This document shows positions 16,719 to 24,163 of a DNA stretch of 64,000 bases, piece after piece. The DNA comes from Devosia nanyangense. Lineage in GTDB: Bacteria > Pseudomonadota > Alphaproteobacteria > Rhizobiales > Devosiaceae. The stretch is from assembly GCA_016213505.1 (NCBI GenBank), contig JACRAF010000006.1, positions 1-64,000 of the forward strand, in the 5' to 3' direction. Within the stretch, counting starts at the first letter, position 1; the number at the start of each line of letters is the position of its first letter. The notes below the pieces were generated by a model. The model worked only from the letters and a program-made list of their open reading frames with translations. It did not search any database and was not told where the DNA came from. A program made the translations under genes and the position numbers.

Positions 16719-17687
16719 ATGTCCCGGTTTTCGGAAGTGGTCCGGTTTTTGTCCCTGGCGGGCGTTGCTCTTGCCGCAGCGCTGTGCGCGACGCCCGGTT
16801 CGTTCGCTGCAGAGGGGTACTGGCGATACGTCGATACCCAGTTCAGGCCGAGCGAGGCGGAGTTGCAGGTGCTTGGAAAGACGCCGGGACGAGTGGATGA
16901 AAAACACGTCAAGGGCGGGTTTCAACCCAAGTTCTCAGGTGAGGGGACACTGGAACTCTATTTCAAGAACGACGACGTGGACCGCCACATCTATATCTCG
17001 CGGCTGCTGGTGACCTACGGCGCATCAAAGGACATGTCCGTCCTCGTGCCGGGCGACGTCATCGACGTCGAGGGATCGGTGAGCTTCGAGAGCAACTTCC
17101 CCGCCGCCAACGGGCGGGGAACGGTCGCGGTCGACAATGGCGACTACTTCGTCGATGTAACCGTCGGAGGAAAGGGCCAGGCCAGCGGCAAGGGCTCGTT
17201 CAAAGTGCCCGGCGGCGGGCCGGGCTCGACGCTCCGGTATATCGCCGGCGGCTATATCGGCGCGTATGGCGGTCTCGGTGAGACCATGACGAACCTGTAC
17301 GAGTGGGTCGAAGGTGCACCGCCCGACACAAATCCGCCCGACCAGGGTTCGCCGCCAAGCGGCAAGGCGGGCGACTTCGGCGGCAAGTGGACAACCACCG
17401 AAGGCGATATGGACCTTGCTCAGTCGGGCTCCGACGTCACCGGAACCTATGTCCAGGACAATGGACGCGTGGCCGGAGATGTCTCGGACGGCAAGCTTGC
17501 CGGCTATTGGGGCGAGGACTCCTCCGGAGTACGTTGCGACACCGAGCGGCTGGGTACGTTCTACTGGGGCAGGATCGAGTGGACGCTGTCGGACGACGGC
17601 AACGGCTTCAGCGGCTCGTGGTCCTATTGCGATCAGGCCCCGGCAGGCGTCTGGAGCGGAAGCCGCAGCATCGAGGAGATGGAGTAG
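16719..17687 (+). CDS. Hypothetical exported protein (322 aa)
   Basis: A signal peptide (VVRFLSLAGVALAAALCATP, cleavage after SFA or FAA) is followed by a mature part with many Gly, Asp and aromatic residues. The first half contains FSGEGTLELYFKNDDVDRHI and DVEGSVSFESNFP, probably beta strands. A Pro-rich linker (PPDTNPPDQGSPPSGK) at about residues 204-219 leads to a second domain with repeated strands GGKWTTTEGDMDLAQSGSDV and AGYWGEDSSGVRCDT, resembling small beta-barrel domains that report as hypothetical. GGAGACGAGGAGAG before the ATG is a strong ribosome-binding site. Function is unknown; it is probably periplasmic or on the cell surface. Confidence 0.7.
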   Translation: MSRFSEVVRFLSLAGVALAAALCATPGSFAAEGYWRYVDTQFRPSEAELQVLGKTPGRVDEKHVKGGFQPKFSGEGTLELYFKNDDVDRHIYISRLLVTYGASKDMSVLVPGDVIDVEGSVSFESNFPAANGRGTVAVDNGDYFVDVTVGGKGQASGKGSFKVPGGGPGSTLRYIAGGYIGAYGGLGETMTNLYEWVEGAPPDTNPPDQGSPPSGKAGDFGGKWTTTEGDMDLAQSGSDVTGTYVQDNGRVAGDVSDGKLAGYWGEDSSGVRCDTERLGTFYWGRIEWTLSDDGNGFSGSWSYCDQAPAGVWSGSRSIEEME

Positions 17688-17694
17688 GGACCCG

Positions 17695-17719
17695 CCGCGA
17701 AGCCCTCAGGGTTTCGCGG
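17695..17719. terminator. Hairpin between convergent genes (possible bidirectional terminator)
   Basis: CCGCGAAGCCCT-C-AGGGTTTCGCGG is a nearly perfect stem of 11-12 pairs including one G-T. It overlaps the stop codon of the leftward DUF1003 gene and starts 8 bases after the rightward stop. There is no clear T-run on either side. Confidence 0.45.
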
Positions 17720-18188
17720 CCGCTTCGCCGGCAAGCCGCTCCCTGGTCAGCAACTCCAGCAAGCCGATCAGGCGGGCGATATCCTGCTCGCGCAGGAGGT
17801 CGAGCTTCTGGTGGAGGGCGGTGATATCGAGTTCGGCCCTGAGGTTCACGTCGTAATCGAGCTGCGCCTTGTGGCGGTCGATGTCGGATTGGCGATTCTG
17901 GGCCATCATGATGATCGGCGCGGTAAAAGCGGCCTGAAACGACAGCACGAGGTTGAGCAGGATGAACGGGTAGGGGTCCCAGTGCTGGACCCAGCCGGCC
18001 ACGTTCAGCACCAGCCAGAGGCCCAGAAGTCCCGACTGGATGAGGATGAACCGCCAGGAGCCGACGATGTCGGCGATCCGGTCGGAGGCGTATTCGCCCA
18101 GCGTCCGGGGGGCCAGATGGGGCGTTTGATCGCGCAGACTGAAGGTTGCGGCCGAATTCGGCACGCCGTCCGCGGATATGTTGCTCAT
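17706..18188 (-). CDS. DUF1003 family membrane protein
   Basis: A 160-residue protein with two membrane helices: SWRFILIQSGLLGLWLVLNV (about residues 44-63) and YPFILLNLVLSFQAAFTAPI (about 73-92). Directly after comes MMAQNRQSDIDRHKAQLDYD, the signature of DUF1003. A helical cytoplasmic tail with ELDITALHQKLDLLREQDIA completes the family pattern. Function is unknown. The downstream end is convergent with the exported-protein gene. Confidence 0.88.
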   Translation of the reverse strand: MSNISADGVPNSAATFSLRDQTPHLAPRTLGEYASDRIADIVGSWRFILIQSGLLGLWLVLNVAGWVQHWDPYPFILLNLVLSFQAAFTAPIIMMAQNRQSDIDRHKAQLDYDVNLRAELDITALHQKLDLLREQDIARLIGLLELLTRERLAGEAAAKP

Positions 18189-18265
18189 GGCTGGTCGTCT
18201 CCTCGATCGGTCGACGACGCTAGCACGGGGAAGTGAATCGGCGGTTTGCGGTCCCCGGATGCACG

Positions 18266-18292
18266 AAGGGCCCCGGTGGCCCCGGAGCCCTT
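18266..18292 (-). terminator. Hairpin downstream of the DUF1127 gene (weak terminator candidate)
   Basis: AAGGGCCCCGG and CCGGAGCCCTT form a stem of 11 positions with one mismatch and a 5-base loop. It lies 31 bases after the leftward DUF1127 stop. The T-run is poor on both strands, so the call is tentative. Confidence 0.4.
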
Positions 18293-18322
18293 CAGTTTCG
18301 GACGGCTATCGCAGCGGCCCGC

Positions 18323-18499
18323 TCACTCATGCGAGCGGATGCCTTTGGTGTGCGAGGTCCGCGAGCCGTCCATCATCTGATGAACGTCGGAGCGTGAGAG
18401 ACCAATGTCGCGCAGCAGGCGGTCGTCGAGCTGCAACAGGTTGGTGTAGGCGCGGCGCTTTTCCGAACGGCGGAATAGCGAAGAGAACAGAGAAGTCAT
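18323..18499 (-). CDS. DUF1127 (YjiS-like) microprotein, 58 aa
   Basis: The translation starts MTSLFSSLFRRSEKRRAYTN and continues with LLQLDDRLLRDIGLSRSDVH. The L-x-L-D-D-R-x-L-x-D-I-G-L-S-R-x-x-x core defines DUF1127. Small Arg-rich proteins of this family are stress- or growth-phase-regulated; in Agrobacterium and related bacteria they affect phosphate and carbon metabolism and bind RNA. The gene is followed by a GC-rich hairpin. The next leftward small gene starts 232 bases upstream and may be related. Confidence 0.85.
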   Translation of the reverse strand: MTSLFSSLFRRSEKRRAYTNLLQLDDRLLRDIGLSRSDVHQMMDGSRTSHTKGIRSHE

Positions 18500-18578
18500 T
18501 TCGCGTCGTCCTTGTCTGGGGTTGGGAAGCCGGATCGGCTTCGATGGCGCGGCTTATGCCGCCAACGGTGTGAACGGC

Positions 18579-18731
18579 TTATGAACGTCGGGCCTGACGT
18601 TTGCGCGCCGCACGGAGGTCCTCCGCGTCGAGGCCGGTATAGGCGAAAAGATCGTTGCGCTTGACCTGGGCGTCGAGGCTGCTGCGGCGGACGATCAGGG
18701 TGGCGAGAATGGCGTCGGCAAGGCTGGTCAT
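18579..18731 (-). CDS. Small basic protein, 50 aa (distant DUF1127-like)
   Basis: The translation is MTSLADAILATLIVRRSSLD followed by AQVKRNDLFAYTGLDAEDLR and a basic tail AARKRQARRS. The start MTSL and the Y-T-G-L-D-A-E-D-L-R end echo the DUF1127 protein next door, but the core is too different to be sure. AGGAGACTCAA precedes the ATG and is identical in 16 bases, together with the start codon, to the leader of the membrane-protein gene starting at 6093. A real small gene is likely; its function is unknown. Confidence 0.65.
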   Translation of the reverse strand: MTSLADAILATLIVRRSSLDAQVKRNDLFAYTGLDAEDLRAARKRQARRS

Positions 18732-18867
18732 TTGAGTCTCCTGGGTCGACGGACGTGCCGCCGGTTGAGGGGACGGCTTCTAGGGAGGCCAGGGTGAACC
18801 GCCTATGAACGGCCGCCGGGTCGCGTTTGACCTGCGGTGCGACGCCGCGGATGGCGGCGGCCCAGGG

Positions 18868-19587
18868 CTAGCTGCCAGGCTTCAGGCGCAAAGACGGCCC
18901 CCCAAGCTCACCGGCGAGGTGCAGCGCGAGGCACCGGACGGCCAGCACGAGGCCGGCGATCTCCAGCGATTCCTCGACCATCATGAGGATGAGGTAGGTC
19001 GGCGAATGCCCCTGGGCGCGGACGGCTGCGCCGCTAAGCATCTCGAAGCCCACGGCGCCGAGCACATAGACGGCGCCGGCCACCGCGAGCCGGGCAGCGG
19101 TCCGCCGGGGGAGCCGGAGCAGGAACGGCAGAAACGCTGCACCGGCGAGGACCGCCAGCAGCAGGCCGATCCACACCCAGCGGAAGGTGAAAAGCCCGAC
19201 CGGGTCGATCAGAGCAGGAAACGGATCGCCGAAATGCTCGTGGATCGACGACATCTCGTCGAGCGACATGTAGATGAAGGCGAGGCCGAGCAGCATCCAT
19301 CCCGGCGCAGTCGGCAAGCGGCGCCGGCGCTCGGCTATGGCCGCCCACAGCATCAGCAACGAGACGAGGGCGAGGAGCAGCGAGGCGAACCAGGCGCTGA
19401 GGGTCAGTTCCGCGTCCAGGTTGAACAGAGCGAAACCGAGCTTGGCGGAGGGGATGCCGCGGACGATGCCGATGACGTCCCGGACATAGCCGAGACCCAG
19501 TACGACGCTCGCCGCAATCGTGATCGTCACAGTCAAGCGGCGCGGCGAGAGGGTGATCCCCCCGGCCGCCGGCTCGGTCCCCGGCAT
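18868..19587 (-). CDS. Hypothetical polytopic membrane protein (239 aa)
   Basis: Six or so hydrophobic helices: VTITIAASVVLGLGYVRDVI, LSAWFASLLLALVSLLMLWA, PGWMLLGLAFIYMSLDEMSS, VWIGLLLAVLAGAAFLPFLL, LAVAGAVYVLGAVGFEMLSG and YLILMMVEESLEIAGLVLAV. The polar residues MSLDEMSSIHEHFGD and MVEESLE inside the membrane region are conspicuous and could bind a metal or a quinone. No family name is recognised. It is divergent from the UPF0303 genes. Confidence 0.7.
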   Translation of the reverse strand: MPGTEPAAGGITLSPRRLTVTITIAASVVLGLGYVRDVIGIVRGIPSAKLGFALFNLDAELTLSAWFASLLLALVSLLMLWAAIAERRRRLPTAPGWMLLGLAFIYMSLDEMSSIHEHFGDPFPALIDPVGLFTFRWVWIGLLLAVLAGAAFLPFLLRLPRRTAARLAVAGAVYVLGAVGFEMLSGAAVRAQGHSPTYLILMMVEESLEIAGLVLAVRCLALHLAGELGGPSLRLKPGS

Positions 19588-19720
19588 TACTACACCCCCA
19601 AGTGCCCGGCCATTGTGCCACGAAACAGCAACAAGGCAATCGCAACCGGCATTGAAAACTGCTGACAGGCGGACGCATGAACGTTAATACGGCGAAGCAA
19701 AACCTAACCTGGAGATGGGC

Positions 19721-20218
19721 ATGCCGGTCGAAGCAGACCTCGAGACGATCGCGGAGCAGGAGGCCAGGCTGGCTTTCGAGCGCTTCGACGAAGACACGGC
19801 ATTCGCCATCGGCGGCTATGTTCGCGACGCGGCCAAGGCGCTGGGCAAGGGCGTCGCGGTGGGGGTCTATCTGTGGGACCGGACGCTGTTTTACGGCGCG
19901 ACCGCGGGGGCCTCGGCGGGCAACAGAGGCTGGGTCGAGCGCAAGGTCAAACTGGTCCAGCTGCAGCTGAAGAGCAGCTACCGGATCGTGCTGGAGCGGG
20001 GCGACAAGCCTCGGCTGCTCGATGAGAACTGGGCGATCCCGGCGTCGGAATATGCGCTGGCGGGCGGGGCGTTTCCGATCACGATCAAGGGCGTCGGTCC
20101 GATCGGCGCCGCCGCGGCCTCGGGGCTCAATGAGCGCGACGACCATGAGATCGTGCGGGCGGCGATCTGCCGGGTGCTGGGCCGGGATGCGTCGTATCTG
20201 GCGCTGGCGCGGCCCTGA
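19721..20218 (+). CDS. UPF0303 family protein (HbpS/GlcG-like fold), copy 1
   Basis: A 165-residue protein. Its first half, ARLAFERFDEDTAFAIGGYV, and the middle VAVGVYLWDRTLFYGATAGA, VERKVKLVQLQLKSSYRI and EYALAGGAFPITIKGVGPIG are those of UPF0303, relatives of the HbpS/GlcG (PF03928) fold that in some members binds heme or small ligands. The start was placed at the second ATG because GGAG lies 6 bases before it and it makes the length equal to its paralogue. It is followed after 58 bases by a second copy of the family. Confidence 0.8.
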   Translation: MPVEADLETIAEQEARLAFERFDEDTAFAIGGYVRDAAKALGKGVAVGVYLWDRTLFYGATAGASAGNRGWVERKVKLVQLQLKSSYRIVLERGDKPRLLDENWAIPASEYALAGGAFPITIKGVGPIGAAAASGLNERDDHEIVRAAICRVLGRDASYLALARP

Positions 20219-20276
20219 CGGCGCTGTGATCCGCGATCCGGCATGGTAAGAGTGCGGTCGCAAAACAGGAGGGGGC

Positions 20277-20774
20277 ATGTCCGCAGAGGACGACATCAAG
20301 CTCATCATCGAGCAGGAAAAGGCGCTGGTGTTCGCCGAGTTCGACGAGGCGATCGCGTTCAGGATCGGCACGGCGATGCGCGAAGCGGCGCTCGCGGGTG
20401 GCTATGGCATCGCCATCGATGTGCGCACCTGGGAGCGCCCGTTGTTCTATGCGGCCATGGCCGGGACCACCGGCGACAATCCGAACTGGATCCGGCGCAA
20501 GGTGAACACCGTGCAGCGCCTGATGAAGAGCAGCTACCGGGTGGTCCTCGAAAAGAGCTGGGACGGCGACGTGTTCCCGCCGCGGCGCGGGCTCGACAAC
20601 ATGGACTTCGTGCTTGCCGGCGGGGCTTTTCCCATCCGCGTCCGGGGCGCGGGGATGATCGGGGCGATCACGGCCTCGGGTCTGCACGAACGCGACGACC
20701 ATGGCGTGGTGGTCGAGGCGCTCTGCGCGCATCTGGGGCTTGATAACAAAGCGCTGACTCTGCCGCCGCTTTGA
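20277..20774 (+). CDS. UPF0303 family protein, copy 2
   Basis: A 165-residue paralogue of the previous gene, with equivalent blocks EQEKALVFAEFDEAIAFRIG, GIAIDVRTWERPLFYAAMAG, RRKVNTVQRLMKSSYRVVL and MDFVLAGGAFPIRVRGAGMI. The HDDH-like end of each (LNERDDHEIV versus LHERDDHGVV) is conserved. The two have diverged a great deal, so the duplication is old. ACAGGAGGGGGC before the ATG is a strong ribosome-binding site. A paired (heterodimeric) role is possible, but nothing shows it. Confidence 0.85.
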   Translation: MSAEDDIKLIIEQEKALVFAEFDEAIAFRIGTAMREAALAGGYGIAIDVRTWERPLFYAAMAGTTGDNPNWIRRKVNTVQRLMKSSYRVVLEKSWDGDVFPPRRGLDNMDFVLAGGAFPIRVRGAGMIGAITASGLHERDDHGVVVEALCAHLGLDNKALTLPPL

Positions 20775-20847
20775 TCGCGCGGCAGCGCGGGATTTCTTGA
20801 CACCCCGGCCGATCTGCCGCAACCCAAAGACGCCTTGGGGGCAAGAG

Positions 20848-21735
20848 ATGAAGCTCGACTACATCCTGATGGACGTGTTCACCACCGAGCGGCTGAGCGG
20901 CAATCCGCTGGCGGTGGTGATGAAGGCCGATGGGCTGCTCGATGACCAGATGCAGGCGATCGCGGGCGAATTCAACCTCAGCGAGACGGTGTTCATCACC
21001 CGGCCGAAGACCGAGCGCCACAGCGCCGCCGTGCGGATCTTCACGCCGACGGTCGAACTGCCGTTTGCCGGGCACCCGACGGTCGGCGCGGCGGTGGCGC
21101 TTGGGCTCGAGCTCAGGACCACCGCTATCCGCCTCGAGGAGGCGGTCGGCGTCATCACCTGCGTCATCGAGAAAACCGACCGGCGGACCGGGTATGCCCG
21201 CTTTGCCCTGCCGCATTTACCGGCGGTCGCGGGCCAGCCGCCCGACCGGCTGCAGACGGCGCTGGCCCTCGGTCTCGACCCGGACGAGATCGGCTGCGGC
21301 CTCTACCAGCCCGCGGTCTTCTCGGCGGGCGTGATCTACTACCTCGTGCCGGTGCGCAATGCCGCGGCGCTTCGGCAAGCGAAGCCGCAGCAGCGCGCCT
21401 GGACGGAGGTGTTTCCGCTCGGGCACAGCGCCGTCTACGTCTACACCGAGACGCCCGACGAGGACGGCATCGATTTTGCCGCCCGCATGTTCGGGCCGGG
21501 ACTCAGCCTCGGCGAGGATCCGGCGACGGGCGGCGCCGCAGCGGCCCTGATCGGCGAACTCGCGCCGCATGCGCCGGACGGGCAGACCGAGTATGTGCTG
21601 CGCCAGGGCGTCGAGATGGGCCGGCCAAGCCGGATCATGGTCCAGATCCGCAAGCACGGCGACACGCTGATGCATGGCGGCATCGGCGGTCACGCGGTGA
21701 TCGTCGGGCAGGGGAGCCTCGATCTCGAGGACTGA
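20848..21735 (+). CDS. PhzF family isomerase-like protein
   Basis: A 295-residue protein. DYILMDVFTTERLSGNPLAV is the PhzF opening, with the conserved V-F-x-x-x-x-x-x-G-N-P-L/x-A-V. ARGINE-type loops follow: PFAGHPTVGAAVALG, and near the C terminus SLGEDPATGGAAAALIG, both standard for the phenazine biosynthesis PhzF / diaminopimelate epimerase-like fold. The catalytic Glu of PhzF corresponds to the Glu in FNLSETVFI. Most homologues outside phenazine clusters have unknown substrates, and no phenazine genes are near. The Met before KLDYIL was preferred over an upstream ATG. Confidence 0.9.
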   Translation: MKLDYILMDVFTTERLSGNPLAVVMKADGLLDDQMQAIAGEFNLSETVFITRPKTERHSAAVRIFTPTVELPFAGHPTVGAAVALGLELRTTAIRLEEAVGVITCVIEKTDRRTGYARFALPHLPAVAGQPPDRLQTALALGLDPDEIGCGLYQPAVFSAGVIYYLVPVRNAAALRQAKPQQRAWTEVFPLGHSAVYVYTETPDEDGIDFAARMFGPGLSLGEDPATGGAAAALIGELAPHAPDGQTEYVLRQGVEMGRPSRIMVQIRKHGDTLMHGGIGGHAVIVGQGSLDLED

Positions 21736-21829
21736 CGCACTTTTTGCTGGGCAAAGACGCGAGCAAATCGGCCGCCGGCGCTTGCCGCGTTACCGACCCG
21801 CGCGATAACGTCGCACCCTGGCCTTAGGC

Positions 21830-22270
21830 GTGGGGGAACGGGTCGTGGACATCGTCATCAAGCTCTTGTTCTGGATTCACATGGTGTCGCTGGCGCTTGG
21901 CGGCGTGGCGGCATTCGGCATTCCCGTCGTGGGTATGCGCATGCCCACGGCGACGGCCGAGACGCGGCCGCTGCTGTTCGGCATCGCCAACGCGCTCTCG
22001 AATATCGGCCGCGCGGGCATCGGGCTGCTGCTGGTCACCGGCCCGCTGATCTTCTGGCTGGATTTCGGCTGGGTGGCGCCCAATGCCTGGTTCTGGATCA
22101 AGATGATCCTGGTCGCCGCGCTGCTGGCGGGGGTCATCTACGCCGGGATCAACGCCAAGCGCGCCCAGGGCGGTGACATGGCGGCGGCAAAGCGGGGGCC
22201 GATGCTCGGGGTCGTTACCGCGACGCTCTTCGTCCTGGTCATGCTCTCGGCGGTTTTTGCCTTCGCCTAG
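21830..22270 (+). CDS. Small membrane protein (146 aa), unknown function
   Basis: Four likely membrane helices: IKLLFWIHMVSLALGGVAAF, AGIGLLLVTGPLIFWLDFG, WIKMILVAALLAGVIYAGIN and MLGVVTATLFVLVMLSAVFA. The spacing of the HMVSLALG and the WFWIKM segments recalls small cytochrome-b-like or DUF2269-type membrane proteins, but I cannot assign it. The start is GTG at 21830; a second GTG at 21845 (VDIVIK) with GGGGGAA before it is also plausible. It sits upstream of the leuA leader. Confidence 0.6.
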   Translation: MGERVVDIVIKLLFWIHMVSLALGGVAAFGIPVVGMRMPTATAETRPLLFGIANALSNIGRAGIGLLLVTGPLIFWLDFGWVAPNAWFWIKMILVAALLAGVIYAGINAKRAQGGDMAAAKRGPMLGVVTATLFVLVMLSAVFAFA

Positions 22271-22303
22271 AACAGGTTCCGGCGGCGCTTTTTGTTCGAG
22301 CGC

Positions 22304-22363
22304 TTGCACTTTTGTGCCGATTCGCGCATCATCGGGCCGAACTGGAAGCCCCCGATGATGCGC
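22304..22363 (+). promoter_or_regulatory. Candidate promoter and perfect 13-bp palindrome upstream of the leuA leader
   Basis: TTGCAC (22304-22309) and CATCAT (22327-22332), 17 bases apart, make a fair sigma-70 promoter with an expected start near 22339. GCGCATCATCGGG (22324-22336) and CCCGATGATGCGC (22351-22363) are perfect inverted repeats around a 14-base centre. The left arm covers the -10 and the right arm contains the leader's start codons. It could be an operator, or an RNA hairpin if transcription starts further upstream. Confidence 0.5.
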
Positions 22364-22480
22364 TCGCGCGCCATTGCCATCGCCGCCGCCGAACAGAAGG
22401 CCCGTGAGAGCCGGCTGGTGATTGCGGCCGGGCTGCTGCTGCTTCCGGCGCTCCTGCTTCTCCTTCTTATCAGCCCCTGA
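22355..22480 (+). CDS. leuL: Leucine-rich leader peptide upstream of leuA (41 aa)
   Basis: Reading from ATG-ATG, the peptide is MMRSRAIAIAAAEQKARESR followed by LVIAAG, LLLL, PA, LLLLLL, ISP and stop. Ten of the last sixteen residues are leucine, mostly encoded by CTG, CTT and CTC. GGAAG lies 6 bases before the ATG, and leuA starts 108 bases after the stop. A run of codons for the pathway's own end product just ahead of the structural gene is the hallmark of transcription attenuation. E. coli leuL has four Leu codons. The frame also stays open to an ATG at 22292, but that version would start before the likely promoter. A small membrane protein is an alternative reading. Confidence 0.65.
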   Translation: MMRSRAIAIAAAEQKARESRLVIAAGLLLLPALLLLLLISP

Positions 22481-22515
22481 GTACCGGCGGCCCTTAGCGG
22501 GCGGGTGGTCAGGGG
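22474..22515 (+). other. Candidate leuA attenuator stem overlapping the leader stop codon
   Basis: CCCCTGA (22474-22480, including the leader stop) pairs with TCAGGGG (22509-22515). Between them GCCC and GGGC give a smaller nested stem. A ribosome stalled in the Leu codons would free the left arm for other pairing. I see no clear run of U after the hairpin, so a classical intrinsic terminator is not evident. Confidence 0.35.
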
Positions 22516-22588
22516 GAACGACTGAGCCGAACAGAGGATTGTTTGGCCGCGCGGATTCATGCCCCGGCCGTTTGATAGGATTACCGAG

Positions 22589-24163
22589 ATGACCACCAAG
22601 CAAACGACCCAGAGCAACAGGGACCGGGTCTACATCTTCGACACCACGCTGCGCGACGGCGAGCAGAGCCCGGGCGCCACGATGACGCTCGAGGAGAAGC
22701 TGCAGGTCGCCGAGGCGCTCGACGAGATGGGCGTCGACATCATCGAAGCCGGTTTCCCGATCGCCAGCAACGGCGATTTCGAGGCCGTGGTGGCGGTGGC
22801 CAAGCAGGTCAAGAACGCCGTGGTCGCGGGGCTCGCCCGCGCCATTCCCGCCGATATCGCCCGGGCCGGCGAGGCGGTGCGCTATGCCAGGCAGGGACGC
22901 ATCCATACCTTCGTTTCGACCTCGCCCATTCATCTTGCGCACCAGATGAAAAAGACCGAAGACCAGGTGCTCGAGATCATCACCGCGACGGTGGCGCAGG
23001 CCCGCAACCTCATCGACAATGTCGAGTGGAGCGCGATGGACGCGACGCGCACGCCGATCGACTATCTGGCGCGCTGCGTGGAGCTGGCGATCAAGGCCGG
23101 CGCGACAACCATCAACCTGCCCGATACGGTCGGCTATGCCGTGCCCGAGGAGCACGCGGCGATGTTCCGCTCGATCATCGAGCGGGTGCCGGGCGCCGAC
23201 AGGGTGATCTTTTCCTCGCATTGCCACAACGACCTCGGCCTCGCGGTCGCCAATTCGCTGGCGGCGGTGCGGGCGGGGGCGCGGCAGGTCGAGTGCACCA
23301 TCAACGGGCTAGGCGAGCGGGCCGGCAACGCTGCGCTCGAGGAGGTGGTGATGGCGCTCAGGACCCGCGCCGACGCCATGCCGTATTACACCCAGATCGA
23401 GACGACGCATCTCAGCCGGGCCAGCAAGATCGTCTCGGCGGCGGCGAATTTCCCGGTGCAGTTCAACAAGGCGATCGTCGGCAAGAACGCCTTCGCGCAT
23501 GAAAGCGGCATCCACCAGGACGGCATGCTGAAGAATGCCGAGACCTACGAGATCATGACGCCGGCCAGCGTCGGGATCAAAGAGACGACGCTGGTGATGG
23601 GCAAGCATTCCGGCCGCGCCGCGTTCAAGGACAAGCTGCACGAGCTGGGCTACGACCTCGGCGACAACGCTTTCCAGGAGGCGTTCGTACGCTTCAAGGA
23701 TCTCGCCGACCGCAAGAAGCATATCTACGACGCCGACATCGTGGCTCTGGTCGACGACGAGGCCGGCTCGATCGATGACCGGATCAAGCTGGTCGACATG
23801 GAAGTGGTGAGCAAGACCGGCGGCGTGCACCGCTGCGACCTGACGCTGTCGATCGGCGGCGCCGAGGTCAAGGCGAGCTACGACGGCACCGGTTCGGTGG
23901 ATGCGATCTTCAACGCCATCAAGGCGGCGGTGGGCAAGGCACCGCATCTGGTGCTCTACGCCGTCGACGGCGTCACCGGCGGCACCGACGCGCAGGCGAG
24001 CGCCCATGTGCGGCTCGAGCTCAATGGCCGCATCGCCTCGGGCAACGCGGCGGAGCCCGATACGCTCGTCGCCTCGGCTCGTGCCTACCTCAATGCGGTC
24101 AACCGGCTGATGATCGAGCGCGGTGCGGCGGCGCAAGGCGCGATGGAGAGCGCGGCGGGTTGA
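22589..24163 (+). CDS. leuA: 2-isopropylmalate synthase
   Basis: A 524-residue enzyme, the first committed step of leucine synthesis (acetyl-CoA plus 2-oxoisovalerate). [20 protein letters not shown] is the catalytic start with the metal-binding Asp and Arg. The metal-binding H-x-H of [17 protein letters not shown] and the flexible-lid [15 protein letters not shown] follow. A long C-terminal leucine-feedback domain runs from about residue 395, with [40 protein letters not shown] and [12 protein letters not shown]. Length fits the long bacterial form. AGGA 8 bases before the ATG supports this start over an ATG 30 bases earlier. A leucine-rich leader peptide lies upstream, and the stop overlaps a likely TTG start of the next gene by four bases. 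Confidence 0.96.
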   Translation: MTTKQTTQSNRDRVYIFDTTLRDGEQSPGATMTLEEKLQVAEALDEMGVDIIEAGFPIASNGDFEAVVAVAKQVKNAVVAGLARAIPADIARAGEAVRYARQGRIHTFVSTSPIHLAHQMKKTEDQVLEIITATVAQARNLIDNVEWSAMDATRTPIDYLARCVELAIKAGATTINLPDTVGYAVPEEHAAMFRSIIERVPGADRVIFSSHCHNDLGLAVANSLAAVRAGARQVECTINGLGERAGNAALEEVVMALRTRADAMPYYTQIETTHLSRASKIVSAAANFPVQFNKAIVGKNAFAHESGIHQDGMLKNAETYEIMTPASVGIKETTLVMGKHSGRAAFKDKLHELGYDLGDNAFQEAFVRFKDLADRKKHIYDADIVALVDDEAGSIDDRIKLVDMEVVSKTGGVHRCDLTLSIGGAEVKASYDGTGSVDAIFNAIKAAVGKAPHLVLYAVDGVTGGTDAQASAHVRLELNGRIASGNAAEPDTLVASARAYLNAVNRLMIERGAAAQGAMESAAG

